Shown: positions 8,523-16,924 of the stretch, piece after piece
Layout: the number at the start of each line of letters is the position of its first letter
Position numbering within the stretch: the first letter of the stretch is position 1
NCBI RefSeq assembly: GCF_018613755.1
Contig: NZ_JAGGPP010000001.1
Location: forward strand, 186,001 to 250,000
From: Arthrobacter sp. ISL-72
Lineage (GTDB): Bacteria > Actinomycetota > Actinomycetes > Actinomycetales > Micrococcaceae
Direction: 5' to 3'
DNA: 64,000 bases
Translations under genes and position numbers: made by a program
Notes under the pieces: model-generated
Seen by the model: only the letters and a program-made list of their open reading frames with translations
The model's database searches: none
Told to the model about the DNA's origin: nothing

Positions 8523-9260
8523 TCAGGCTTCGCCGTTTTCGGTGATCCACCAGCCGATGGCCAATGGCAGCGCATACCAAATCGCCAGCGATGTGATCAC
8601 CTCCAGCGCCGACGGCGCCTCGGGGCCACCCACCAGGGCGGCCCCGGCCGTGAGCGTGCTGAAGTAGCCGCTGGCGTCGGGCAGCAGCGTGAGGATGAGG
8701 CCGTTGCCCACCAGCGTGACCAGGATGACGGCGACGATCGCCAGGGCGGTCCGCCGGATGGCCGCAGCCAGGGCGACGCCGAACATGGTGCTCAACAGGC
8801 ACGACACCACTCCCCGCGCGGTGGTCCCTGCGGCGTCGCGGAACACTTCGGGAGCGGCCGCGTTCCCCATCGCAGCCGCGGCGACTGCCGCGAGGAGCAG
8901 CAACACGAAAAGCTGCAAGGCGAGCGCGACGGCCGCGGCTGCCGTCACTTTCGCCCAGAACTGGCCGCTCCTGCCGCCGAGCAAAGGGTAGTACACGTGG
9001 GTGGTGCGGTGGGCGATGTCCGATGTCATTCCGAGGATCCCGATCAGGGGCATCGCCAGCGCCGTGAAGAGCCCGATGCTTCCCGCGAGCCCCGCGAAGG
9101 TCACCGCCGTGCCGTTGCTCTGGCTGAACAGGGCGAAGCCCACCACAAGGGCCGCGGCGACAGCGGTCAGGACGGCCAGGATAGCCAGGGAACTCCGGGT
9201 GTCCAGCAGCTTCCTGATCTCCACCCAGGTCAGCAGGGCGAAACTGATGCGGCGGCTCAT
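8523..9260 (-). CDS. ABC transporter permease (ABC-2 type)
   Basis: 245 residues from the ATG ending at 9260 (MSRRISFALLTWVEIRKLLDTRSS). The frame is open further upstream but only inside the ATPase gene. The N-terminus WVEIRKLLDTRSSL is typical of ABC-2 membrane subunits. About six hydrophobic segments follow (LAILAVLTAVAAALVVGFALF, GLAGSIGLFTALAMPLIGIL, ALALQLFVLLLLAAVAAAAM, VVSCLLSTMFGVALAAAI, LAIVAVILVTLVGNGLIL, YALPLAIGWWITENG). The start overlaps the ATPase stop by 4 bases (ATGA), so the two form an operon and a two-gene exporter. The substrate is unknown; the class often exports peptides, lipids or drugs. Confidence 0.85.
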   Translation of the reverse strand: MSRRISFALLTWVEIRKLLDTRSSLAILAVLTAVAAALVVGFALFSQSNGTAVTFAGLAGSIGLFTALAMPLIGILGMTSDIAHRTTHVYYPLLGGRSGQFWAKVTAAAAVALALQLFVLLLLAAVAAAAMGNAAAPEVFRDAAGTTARGVVSCLLSTMFGVALAAAIRRTALAIVAVILVTLVGNGLILTLLPDASGYFSTLTAGAALVGGPEAPSALEVITSLAIWYALPLAIGWWITENGEA

Positions 9261-10192
9261 GCGGTGGACTCCAAGGAGTTGTTTCGGCTGGCGAATTCGC
9301 CGGAGGTCAGGGCAAGGAATTTCTCTTCCAACGCCGATTCGGTGACGTTGGAGAGGTGAATGAGAGCCACCCGATGCTCCAGGCAGGCCAGGCCGATCTC
9401 TTCCGGCGGCGCTTCCACCAGGAAAGTGTCGCCATCGCGGCGGAACGGCCACTGCTGCTTCGAGCACACCTCCGCGAGCCGCCAAGGTTCCGCTGCTGCC
9501 ACCCTGGTTCCGACGCCTGTGCTGAATTCGGCTACGCCGCCGGCGGCCACGATGCGGCCCCTGTCGATCATCACGATGTGGTCCGCCACAGCCTGCACGT
9601 CCCGGAGCAGATGACTCGACAGGAGCACCGTCCCGCCTTCAGAGGCGAAGTGCGTCAGGAAATTGCGCACCCACACGGCACCGTCCGCATCCAGCCCGTT
9701 GGTGGGTTCGTCCATGACTAGGAACTGCGGTTTTGCCAGGATGGCAAGGCCCAGGACCAGCCGCTGGCGCATGCCGAGGGACAGCGCCGCGACCCGCTTG
9801 CGCCGGACAGCAACCAGTCCGGTCAGGACGAGGACTTCGTCGATGTGGGCAGCGGGGAGCTCAAGGAGCAGGCCACTGAGCTTGAGGGTTTCCTGCACGG
9901 ACCGTCCCGGATGCAGGGCGGTGGGATCCAGCACGAACCCGATGCAGCGTCCGGGGTTTTCCAGGTCACGACGCCGGCGCCCGGCGAAGAGGACTTCGCC
10001 GGCGTCCGCCCTGCTCAGACCGGCGGCGATACGGAGGGTTGTCGATTTTCCCGCACCGTTCGGGCCCAGAAACCCGGTGATGGAACCGGGCGGGCAGATG
10101 AAGCTCACCGAGTCCACCACCACCCGCCGCCCGTAGGACTTTGTGACGCCGATAAAGGCAATACCGGCTCCGGTTTCAGACTGCGACGCCAA
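9257..10192 (-). CDS. ABC transporter ATP-binding protein
   Basis: About 311 residues from a TTG start at 10192. The frame is open to 10255, but the best ribosome-binding sequence (GGGGAGGAA, 10209-10201) lies inside that longer version, so the shorter start is preferred; it puts IAFIGVTKSYGRR at the usual distance from the N-terminus. Nucleotide-binding motifs are complete: Walker A GPNGAGKST, signature region ALSLGMRQRL, Walker B QFLVMDEPTNGLD and the switch His in LLSSHL. The C-terminal ~80 residues after the NBD are as in drug/lantibiotic-type exporters. Its permease partner follows with a 4-base overlap. Confidence 0.87.
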   Translation of the reverse strand: MASQSETGAGIAFIGVTKSYGRRVVVDSVSFICPPGSITGFLGPNGAGKSTTLRIAAGLSRADAGEVLFAGRRRRDLENPGRCIGFVLDPTALHPGRSVQETLKLSGLLLELPAAHIDEVLVLTGLVAVRRKRVAALSLGMRQRLVLGLAILAKPQFLVMDEPTNGLDADGAVWVRNFLTHFASEGGTVLLSSHLLRDVQAVADHIVMIDRGRIVAAGGVAEFSTGVGTRVAAAEPWRLAEVCSKQQWPFRRDGDTFLVEAPPEEIGLACLEHRVALIHLSNVTESALEEKFLALTSGEFASRNNSLESTA

Positions 10193-10471
10193 AATAAGCG
10201 TTCCTCCCCTAGGAATCTTCTTAGCGGAAGCTACCACGGTTGCCCGGTTGCGCATTGCGTCGCTATGACTTGCGCCGCGGGAGGGCTTGGGTCCTGCCGG
10301 GGGTCGGCCCGGCTATGGGGTGGGTCCTGCCGGGGTGGACCGCGGGGTTTGCTGATTAAACGCAGAAACGCCGGCCCTCCGCATTCCGATACTGGAATCC
10401 GCAGAAAGCCGGCGGCCCTGCAAGAGCGTCAGCGCTCAACCTTCGTAGCTCAACTTCGTAGACTGATGCGC
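10193..10471. other. Intergenic region between divergent ABC operon and MBL gene
   Basis: No gene seen. It holds two copies of TGGGTCCTGCCGGGG (10288-10302 and 10321-10335), a small hairpin ATTCC/GGAAT around 10384-10400, and a tandem repeat CTCAACCTTCGTAG (10435-10448) / CTCAACTTCGTAG (10449-10461). The second copy runs into TAGACT (10459-10464), a plausible -10 box 7 bases before the ATG at 10472, suggesting a leaderless MBL mRNA. Confidence 0.4.
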
Positions 10472-11122
10472 ATGGAAACGCTCATTCATTCACTCCGCGA
10501 CGTCACCATCCGCCGAATTTCCGTCAGCGAGATGGACAACAACGTTTACCTGCTCACCGCCAAGGAGTCCGGTGCGCAGTTGCTGATCGATGCCGCGGAT
10601 GACCTGCCCGCCATCCAAACGATGCTCGCGGATGCGGCCGCGGACAGTTCAGCGCCGCCGAAGCTGGCGCTGATTGCCACCACGCACCAGCACTGGGACC
10701 ACGTGCGGGCCCTGCCGGGGCTGGTGGAAGCCACCGGAGCGAAGACCGCCGCCGGAAAGGATGACGCCCCGGAGCTGCCGGTGAAGGTGGACGTGCTGCT
10801 GGACCACGGGGACGTGGGCAACTTCGACGGCTTCGATGTGACCGCCGTACATCTCCGTGGACACACTCCGGGTTCGGTCGCCCTGGTGTACCAGGACCCG
10901 GAAGGCCCTGCGTACATCTTCTCCGGGGACTCCCTTTTTCCGGGCGGCGTGGGCAACACCCAGAAGGATCCCGATCGGTTCAACCAGCTGATGACCGACG
11001 TGAGCGAGCGGCTGTTCGACGTGTACCCGGATGACACCGTGGTGCATCCGGGCCACGGCAAGCCCACCACCTTGGGTGCGGAGCGTCCGCACCTGGCGGA
11101 GTGGCGCGCCCGCGGCTGGTAG
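10472..11122 (+). CDS. Metallo-beta-lactamase-fold hydrolase (glyoxalase II-like)
   Basis: 216 residues from the ATG at 10472; an ATG at 10466 is also possible. The zinc-binding signature HxHxDH is present as THQHWDH (about residues 70-76). Other ligands are the His in HLRGHTPGSVALVY, the Asp in IFSGDSLFPGG and the His in VVHPGHGKPTT. This arrangement is that of glyoxalase II / hydroxyacylglutathione hydrolase-like enzymes, which cleave thioesters or related esters. Actinobacteria use mycothiol rather than glutathione, so the physiological substrate is open. It is monocistronic and converges on the DEAD-box helicase with 15 bases between. Confidence 0.88.
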   Translation: METLIHSLRDVTIRRISVSEMDNNVYLLTAKESGAQLLIDAADDLPAIQTMLADAAADSSAPPKLALIATTHQHWDHVRALPGLVEATGAKTAAGKDDAPELPVKVDVLLDHGDVGNFDGFDVTAVHLRGHTPGSVALVYQDPEGPAYIFSGDSLFPGGVGNTQKDPDRFNQLMTDVSERLFDVYPDDTVVHPGHGKPTTLGAERPHLAEWRARGW

Positions 11123-11137
11123 GCCGGCAGCTGCTAG

Positions 11138-13039
11138 TTAGCGGCCGCGGCGTTCGTTCGACGCCGGAGCCGACGCGCGGCGGGGGCCGCTGCGTGCCGG
11201 ACGGCCTTCGCTGGAGCGGCCGTTGCCGCCGCCGGAGTAGGAACCGCCCGAGGTGCCGCCGGTGTTGGAGGACCAGACTGCAGCGTTGCCGCCTGCTGAG
11301 CCGGACTTGCTGCCGGCAGCGGCGCGCTGGCCCGTTGCCGGACGTCCGCTGCGCTGGCCACCCGTTGCTCCGCCGGTGCGGGGCGCGCCACCGCTGCGGG
11401 GTGCGCCACCGCGGGGTGCACTGGTGCGGGTTGCGCCGCCGCGGGCGTCGCCACGGCCGTCGGTCGCACGTGCGTCAGACCCGCGGCCGGCCGATGCACG
11501 GCCGCCTGCTGCGGGAACATCGTTGTGGTGCGAGTACGCCGTGGAACGGCCACGGCCGCGTGCATTGCGGCGCTCGGCGCGCTCGGCGTCGGCGCGGTCC
11601 TGGTTCTTCTCGGCAACGCGTTCAGCGGCGTTGCGGGCAGCGGCCTGGCCTTCATAGGCGACGGCGCGGCGCTCTGCGCGGGGAAGGTCCGTGCGGGGCG
11701 CCTCAGCCGAAACGCGTCCGCGTCCGCCACGTCCGCCGCGGCCGCCCGCGGTGGGTGCCGCCTGGCGGCGGGCGCGCTTGCGTTCGGCGTTGGCACCGGT
11801 GGAGGTGCCGCCGCCGTGCTGAGCGGCCTTCGCTGCGAGCAGTGCGGCGCGGGTGCGGGGATCGATCTTGTCGGCCATTTCGCCAACGAGTTCCGCAACC
11901 AGCGGGGAGTTGGCGGTGACGCGCTCGAAGTTGACCTCGACGCCGGCAGCCTTCATGAGCTTCTTGACGTCCGACTGCTGCTCGGGCAGGGTCAGCGTGA
12001 CCACGGTGCCGTCCGAACCCGCACGGGCCGTACGGCCGGAGCGGTGCAGGTATGCCTTGTGCTCGGTGGGCGGGTCAACGTGGATGACCAGTTCGACGTC
12101 GTCCACGTGGACGCCGCGGGCTGCGACGTCGGTGGCCACCAGGACGCGGACGTCGCCGGAGGAGAACTCGGCGAGGTTGCGGTCACGGGCGTTCTGCGAG
12201 AGGTTGCCGTGCAGGTCGACGGCGGGAATGCCGGCGTCGGTCAGGGTCTTGGCCAGCTTGCGGGCGTGGTGCTTGGTGCGCATGAAGAGCACGCGGCGGC
12301 CGGAGCCCGAGGCGAGCTCGACGATCAGCTGCTTCTTGACGGTCTGGTCGTTGACCACCAGCACGTGGTGTTCCATGGTGGTCACCGCGGCCTGCGGGTC
12401 ATCCACGGAGTGGGTCAGCGGGTTGGACAGGTAGCGCTGGACGATCTTGTCCACGCCGTTGTCCAGGGTGGCGGAGAACAGCAGGCGCTGGCCCTGGCTC
12501 GGGGTCATGTCCATGAGCTTCTTGACGACCGGCAGGAAGCCGAGGTCGGCCATGTGGTCGGCCTCATCCAGGACGGTGATCTCCACGGCCTCGAGGGTGA
12601 GGATGCGCTGGCGGATCAGGTCCTCCAGGCGGCCCGGGCAGGCGATGATAATGTCGACGCCGGCGCGCAGGGCCTTTTCCTGGCGCGCCTGGGAGATGCC
12701 GCCGTAGATCACGGTGGTGGTCAGGCCAGCGGCCTTGGCCAGCGGCTCGATGGTGGCGTTGATCTGGGTGGCCAGCTCGCGGGTGGGAGCCAGGACAAGG
12801 CCCATGGGACGGCCGGGCTTGCGGAAGTAGGCAGCTTCGCGTTCAGCGAGGCGGGCCACCAGCGGGATGGCGAAGGCGATGGTCTTGCCGGAGCCGGTGC
12901 GGCCGCGGCCCAGGACGTCGCGTCCGGCCAGGGTGTCAGGGAGGGTCTTCACCTGGATGGGGAACGGGGTTTCGATTCCCTGGGCGGTGAGGGTGTCGGC
13001 AAGGGCCTTGGGCGTGCCGAGGGCAGCAAAAGTAGTCAT
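11138..13039 (-). CDS. DEAD-box ATP-dependent RNA helicase with long R/G-rich tail
   Basis: 633 residues. The helicase core has all expected motifs: Q motif region ETPFPIQVKTLP, motif I GRTGSGKT (46-53), Ia APTRELA, II DEAD (158-161), III SAT in LLFSATLD, IV/V region VATDVAARGVHVDDVELVIH and VI HRSGRTARAG. After the two RecA-like domains comes about 230 residues of low-complexity sequence rich in Arg, Gly, Ala and Ser (for example GGRGGRGGRGRVS). Such tails bind RNA and occur in actinobacterial RhlE/CsdA-like helicases. Likely roles are ribosome assembly and RNA remodelling, often in the cold; this is inference. It has an unusually long structured 5' leader (see the separate entry). Confidence 0.95.
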   Translation of the reverse strand: MTTFAALGTPKALADTLTAQGIETPFPIQVKTLPDTLAGRDVLGRGRTGSGKTIAFAIPLVARLAEREAAYFRKPGRPMGLVLAPTRELATQINATIEPLAKAAGLTTTVIYGGISQARQEKALRAGVDIIIACPGRLEDLIRQRILTLEAVEITVLDEADHMADLGFLPVVKKLMDMTPSQGQRLLFSATLDNGVDKIVQRYLSNPLTHSVDDPQAAVTTMEHHVLVVNDQTVKKQLIVELASGSGRRVLFMRTKHHARKLAKTLTDAGIPAVDLHGNLSQNARDRNLAEFSSGDVRVLVATDVAARGVHVDDVELVIHVDPPTEHKAYLHRSGRTARAGSDGTVVTLTLPEQQSDVKKLMKAAGVEVNFERVTANSPLVAELVGEMADKIDPRTRAALLAAKAAQHGGGTSTGANAERKRARRQAAPTAGGRGGRGGRGRVSAEAPRTDLPRAERRAVAYEGQAAARNAAERVAEKNQDRADAERAERRNARGRGRSTAYSHHNDVPAAGGRASAGRGSDARATDGRGDARGGATRTSAPRGGAPRSGGAPRTGGATGGQRSGRPATGQRAAAGSKSGSAGGNAAVWSSNTGGTSGGSYSGGGNGRSSEGRPARSGPRRASAPASNERRGR

Positions 13040-13320
13040 GTAGTCAAAGGTCTTTCAGGCGGTATCCATACGGATATCGGCCCCCGGCGCCGGTTGGGCC
13101 AAGGGTTCGCCGAAGAAAAGTCAGGTGATCAACCAGCCAGCTGCCACTTGCAGGACGGCGGCCGGGACCAAATGGAACGCGTTCATCGACGCAGGATGTG
13201 CCTCTCACATGAAAAAACCCACTCCCGCCGGTCTAAACCTTGGGGGATCCGGTTGACGAACCGAAGCCGGTCAACCGAACGCAAAGTGGGCATCACTGCA
13301 CATCAAGTTTCACCAGTCTA
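13040..13320 (-). promoter_or_regulatory. Long structured 5' leader of the DEAD-box helicase with a terminator-like element
   Basis: On the minus strand a -10-like TAGACT occurs at 13320-13315, giving a leader of about 270 bases. CCCACT (13290-13285) can pair with AGTGGG (13223-13218), which is followed directly by six T (13217-13212). The enclosed part contains a hairpin with arms GGTTGAC / GTCAACC. This looks like an intrinsic terminator or attenuator far upstream of the start codon. Further structured parts follow (GGCCC/GGGCC, TATCC/GGATA) just before the ATG. It could be an autoregulatory or cold-responsive leader. Confidence 0.45.
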
Positions 13321-13455
13321 GCATCCGGCGCGACCGCTCCGCGTTTCCGAGCCCGGGCAGGGCGTGCCGTGCGGACCCTGGCCGGCACCTGCGGCGCTTT
13401 TGAGCCCATACCACCCGGCTCCCCCGGGAGGACCGTGGAGCGCCCAACAACGGAC

Positions 13456-13830
13456 TACACTTGATGCTTTGAGTCTCGACGTTTGTCGAGGGGCAAACGA
13501 CACGGACGGCGCCCGATCCGCCCTTCCGGCAGACGAAGACAGGGAGGGCACGCCCTATACGCCCAGCGCGGCACCACGCCGGAGCACGCCCTTTCCCGGC
13601 CGGAAGCCGGCGGCGCCGCCAGACCCGCCGCCGTCGAAATTGGTCGATGCCACCCGGCCCGAGTAGCAACGGCCCGCGGCGGAAAGGCCGCAACCCGGCA
13701 CCTAGTCTTAATCCACCCCCAACTGTTACCTCCGTCACAGTCGTGACGGCTCCGTGCGGACGGCGATGCACCCTGCCCCCAGGGCAGACCCCTGTAACAC
13801 CGTCCGCCTGAGACAAGGAAAGAAGCACTG
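13456..13830 (+). promoter_or_regulatory. Structured leader upstream of the cycA-like permease gene
   Basis: No gene is seen in 13322-13830. TACACT at 13456-13461 may be a -10 box. Downstream are two mutually exclusive hairpins, CTCGAC/GTCGAG (13475-13490) and CGTTTG/CAAACG (13480-13499). Later come CCGTCAC/GTGACGG (13732-13749) and a nested element with outer stem GCGGACGG (13756-13763) / CCGTCCGC (13800-13807) around CTGCCC/GGGCAG. The nested element ends about 23 bases before the start codon. I could not match it to a riboswitch class that I know. Confidence 0.35.
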
Positions 13831-15336
13831 ATGTCTGAACGCACCACCACGGTTGCCAGGAACACTGCAACGGAACAAACCAGCGGAGGCGGCCACAGCC
13901 AGGAACCGCACCTTGCCCGCGCACTCGGCAACCGCCACATCCAGCTGCTGGCCATTGGCGGCGCCATTGGTACGGGCCTGTTCATGGGTTCCGGCAAGAC
14001 CATCTCCCTCGCCGGCCCGTCCGTCATCTTCGTCTACATGCTCATCGGCTTCATGCTGTTCTTCGTGATGCGGGCCATGGGCGAAATCCTGCTTTCCAAC
14101 CTCAACTACAAGTCCTTCAGCGACTTCGCCGGTGACCTCCTGGGCCCATGGGCCGGGTTCTTCACCGGCTGGTCCTACTGGTTCTTCTGGGTTGTCACCG
14201 GCGTGGCGGACATCGTCGCCATTGCCGGGTACGTCGACAAGCTCGCGCCCGGAACCCCGTTGTGGATCCCCGCACTCATCACCCCCGTTGTGCTGATCCT
14301 GCTGAACCTCCCCACGGTCAAGGCCTTCGGTGAAGCCGAGTTCTGGTTCGCCATCATCAAGGTGGTTGCCATCCTGGCGCTGATCGCCACCGGCGTCGTG
14401 ATGATCGCAACGAACTTCACCTCCCCCAACGGTGCGGTGGCCAGCCTCGCCAACGTGTGGAACGACGGCGGCATGTTCCCGCACGGCATGTTCGGTTTCA
14501 TCCTCGGCTTCCAGATCGCCATCTTCGCCTTCGCCGGCATCGAACTGGTGGGCACCGCGGCCGCTGAAACGAAGGACCCGGAGAAGAACCTGCCGCGCGC
14601 CATCAACTCGATCCCCATCCGCGTCCTGCTCTTCTACGTAGGCGCCCTGGTGGTCATCATGGCGGTCAACCCGTGGCGCAGCATCGACGCCGCCAGCAGC
14701 CCGTTCATCGGCATGTTCACCCTGGCCGGTCTGGGCATCGCCGCTGTGGTGATCAACCTGGTGGTCCTCACCTCCGCGGCTTCCAGCGCCAACTCGGGCA
14801 TCTACTCGACGTCGCGCATGGTTTACGGCCTGGCCCAGGACGGCAACGCACCGAAGGCCTTCGGCAAGCTGAGCGTCCGCAAGGTTCCGCAAAACGCCCT
14901 GCTGTTCTCCTGCATCTTCCTGCTGGCCGGACTGGTGCTGCTGTACTCGGGCGATTCCGTCATCGGCGCCTTCACGGTGGTCACCTCGGTTGCCTCGGTG
15001 CTCACCATGTTCGTCTGGTCCATGATCCTGATCAGCTACATCGTGTTCCGCCGCCGCCGGCCCGAACTGCACGCTGTGTCCGCTTTCAAGATGCCCGGCG
15101 GCGCTTTCATGCCGTACGTGGTGCTCGCCTTCTTCGTCTTTATGCTCGTGGCGCTGGCCCAGGCGGAGGACACCCGCCTTGCCCTGGTGGTTGCTCCCCT
15201 CTGGTTCCTGATTCTGGGCGCAGCCTGGTACTTCAACCGGAAGAGCCCGCTCCAGCAGGCACGGATTGAAGAGTGGAAGGCCGTAACGGCCGCAGGCAAG
15301 GTCACCTCTACCGACAAGACCGCTGCCCTGAGCTAG
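13831..15336 (+). CDS. cycA: AAT-family amino acid permease, D-serine/D-alanine/glycine transporter (CycA-like)
   Basis: 501 residues with about twelve transmembrane segments. The N-terminus has HIQLLAIGGAIGTGLFMGSG, the substrate-binding loop of APC-superfamily permeases. Long stretches match E. coli CycA from memory, for example MRAMGEILLSNLNYKSFSDF, GPWAGFFTGWSYWF, GIELVGTAAAETKDPEK and LTSAASSANSGIYSTSRM. Known role: proton-driven uptake of D-serine, D-alanine and glycine. Closely related permeases carry other amino acids, so specificity is moderately sure. The gene has its own leader with strong secondary structure. Its last 29 bases overlap tail-to-tail with an MFS gene. Confidence 0.9.
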   Translation: MSERTTTVARNTATEQTSGGGHSQEPHLARALGNRHIQLLAIGGAIGTGLFMGSGKTISLAGPSVIFVYMLIGFMLFFVMRAMGEILLSNLNYKSFSDFAGDLLGPWAGFFTGWSYWFFWVVTGVADIVAIAGYVDKLAPGTPLWIPALITPVVLILLNLPTVKAFGEAEFWFAIIKVVAILALIATGVVMIATNFTSPNGAVASLANVWNDGGMFPHGMFGFILGFQIAIFAFAGIELVGTAAAETKDPEKNLPRAINSIPIRVLLFYVGALVVIMAVNPWRSIDAASSPFIGMFTLAGLGIAAVVINLVVLTSAASSANSGIYSTSRMVYGLAQDGNAPKAFGKLSVRKVPQNALLFSCIFLLAGLVLLYSGDSVIGAFTVVTSVASVLTMFVWSMILISYIVFRRRRPELHAVSAFKMPGGAFMPYVVLAFFVFMLVALAQAEDTRLALVVAPLWFLILGAAWYFNRKSPLQQARIEEWKAVTAAGKVTSTDKTAALS

Positions 15337-16807
15337 GATTCCGGTCCGGCCAGGGCTTCCTGCGGGCGGCAACGCGCGGCGCAACAACCACAGCGACGAC
15401 GGCGATGGCGGCCGTGAGGGCGAACACTCCTGCGAAGGAAGCGCCCGAAACCCCGCCCGCCGTCGTCGTTGCCGTTGCCGTTATCGATAAGGAACTGAAC
15501 ACGATCCCGGTGGTGGCCAGGGCCAGCGCGCCGCCGAGGGAGTCCGCAATGGACATGGCCGAGCTGTTGAACCCCTCGGTGTCCGGCGTGGACAGGGCCA
15601 GGGTCATCACGCTGAGGCGCGGGTACATCAGGCCCATGCCGCCGCCGGCCGAAATCCAGCCGGCAATCGCGACGACGGCAGGCCAGCCCAGGACGGTGGT
15701 CACCAGGGCAAGGACGACGGCGGCAAGCACCATCGCCGATCCGATCCGCATGGCGCGGACGTGGCTGAGCTTGGTGCCGAGCCGGCCTTGGACAGCGGAC
15801 GCGCCGGCCCAGGCCAGCGCCCCGAACGTCAGGGTCAGCCCGGCGAAGGTAGGTGAATAGTCGTACCGCTCCACCAGGAGGTACGGCAGGTACACCTCGG
15901 CCCCGAAGAACGCCGCCGAGACCAAACCGCGGGCCAGGATGACGCTCGGCAGCCCGCGTCGGGCCAGCAGGGTGCCGGGCGGCACCAGCGGCCGCACCGC
16001 TATCACGGCGATCACGACGGCGGCCGTGGCCAGCGCGCCGCCGGCCACCGGAACGTGTGAGGAAAGGTTCAGGCCCAGGACGGCGAGCGCCGCGAGGGCA
16101 GCCCACGCCAGCCGGCCGTAGGACCCCCGCTTCTCATTCGCACTGGACTCGGGGCCGTCGGCCTTTGCCGGGGCAGGTCGCAGCCCGCGCAGGGCCGGCA
16201 CGATCATCAGGAGGGCCGGCACCACCAGCCCCACCACGCCCAGGAACACCCAGTGCCAGCTGGCGGCCTGCGCCACGATGCCGGCGGCGAAGGGCCCCAC
16301 AAGCGACGGAATGACCCACGCTGCGGAGAAGGCGGCGAAGATCTTCGGGTGCAGCACGGGAGGGTAGACACGCGCCACCACGACGTACAGGGCCACCGTC
16401 ATGGCGCCGCCGCCCAGGCCCTGCACCAGGCGCCCGGCCACCAGGACCGCCATGCTTCCTGCCGTGCCTGCGATCAGCAGGCCCAGCACGAACATCGCAA
16501 CGGAGGCGTAGAGCGGCCCCACAGGTCCCCGCCGGTCGGACCAGTTGCCGGCAGCCACCATGCCGATCACGCCCGTGGCCAGCGGCCCTGCAAAGGCCAG
16601 GGCGTACAGCCCGGCACCGTTAAGTTCCCGGCTGACCAGCGGCATGATGGTGGTGACCGCCAGGGACTCGAAGGCAGCCAGGAAAACCAAGGCGCACGCG
16701 CCGGACATCACCAGCAGGTAGTGGCGGTGCAGGATTCCTGCGGCCTCGGGGGCGGAGGCGGGGGCGCTTCGTTGCACGGTGGTGGCCTGATCGGTAGTCA
16801 TGGGCAT
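15308..16807 (-). CDS. MFS transporter (drug efflux type)
   Basis: 499 residues starting at the ATG at 16807; a second ATG two codons on is possible. About fourteen hydrophobic segments are visible. The family A-type motif between helices 2 and 3 is NWSDRRGPVGPLYAS. Helix 1 reads ACALVFLAAFESLAVTTIMP, as in multidrug-type (DHA2-like) MFS proteins, and GRLVQGLGGGAMTVALYVVV fits motif C-proximal sequence of that group. It lies downstream of, and on the same strand as, the Lrp regulator, with 117 bases between. A -10-like TACACT occurs around 16833 upstream of its start. The substrate is unknown. Confidence 0.85.
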   Translation of the reverse strand: MPMTTDQATTVQRSAPASAPEAAGILHRHYLLVMSGACALVFLAAFESLAVTTIMPLVSRELNGAGLYALAFAGPLATGVIGMVAAGNWSDRRGPVGPLYASVAMFVLGLLIAGTAGSMAVLVAGRLVQGLGGGAMTVALYVVVARVYPPVLHPKIFAAFSAAWVIPSLVGPFAAGIVAQAASWHWVFLGVVGLVVPALLMIVPALRGLRPAPAKADGPESSANEKRGSYGRLAWAALAALAVLGLNLSSHVPVAGGALATAAVVIAVIAVRPLVPPGTLLARRGLPSVILARGLVSAAFFGAEVYLPYLLVERYDYSPTFAGLTLTFGALAWAGASAVQGRLGTKLSHVRAMRIGSAMVLAAVVLALVTTVLGWPAVVAIAGWISAGGGMGLMYPRLSVMTLALSTPDTEGFNSSAMSIADSLGGALALATTGIVFSSLSITATATTTAGGVSGASFAGVFALTAAIAVVAVVVAPRVAARRKPWPDRNPSSGQRSCR

Positions 16808-16924
16808 CGCCCGGGCTTACCTGCCCGAGTGTAATGCCTGGCCTACCGGGTGGGCGCCTACCGGACGCCTGCCGGACGTCCGCGGACGCCTGCGGCGCGC
16901 AACAGGAGGGACACGGTTAAGCGG

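Noticed and set aside
10256-10465. Possible tRNA or small RNA gene in the ABC/MBL gap
   Set aside because: Only short repeats and a small hairpin were found; there is no cloverleaf, T-loop (GGTTCGA) or CCA-type acceptor pairing.
11525-13321. 598-residue open frame on the plus strand opposite the DEAD-box helicase
   Set aside because: It is the mirror frame of a GC-rich helicase gene with complete motifs. The translation is low-complexity (repeated Gly/Val/Asp/Gln) and has no family features.
13456-13830. Glycine riboswitch before cycA
   Set aside because: The leader has stems and a CCGTCCGCC...GGA run near the start, but the conserved glycine-aptamer blocks are not present in order.
13735-15387. 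550-residue open frame opposite cycA
   Set aside because: Antisense shadow dominated by His, Asp, Glu and Gln, the usual mirror of a hydrophobic membrane protein.
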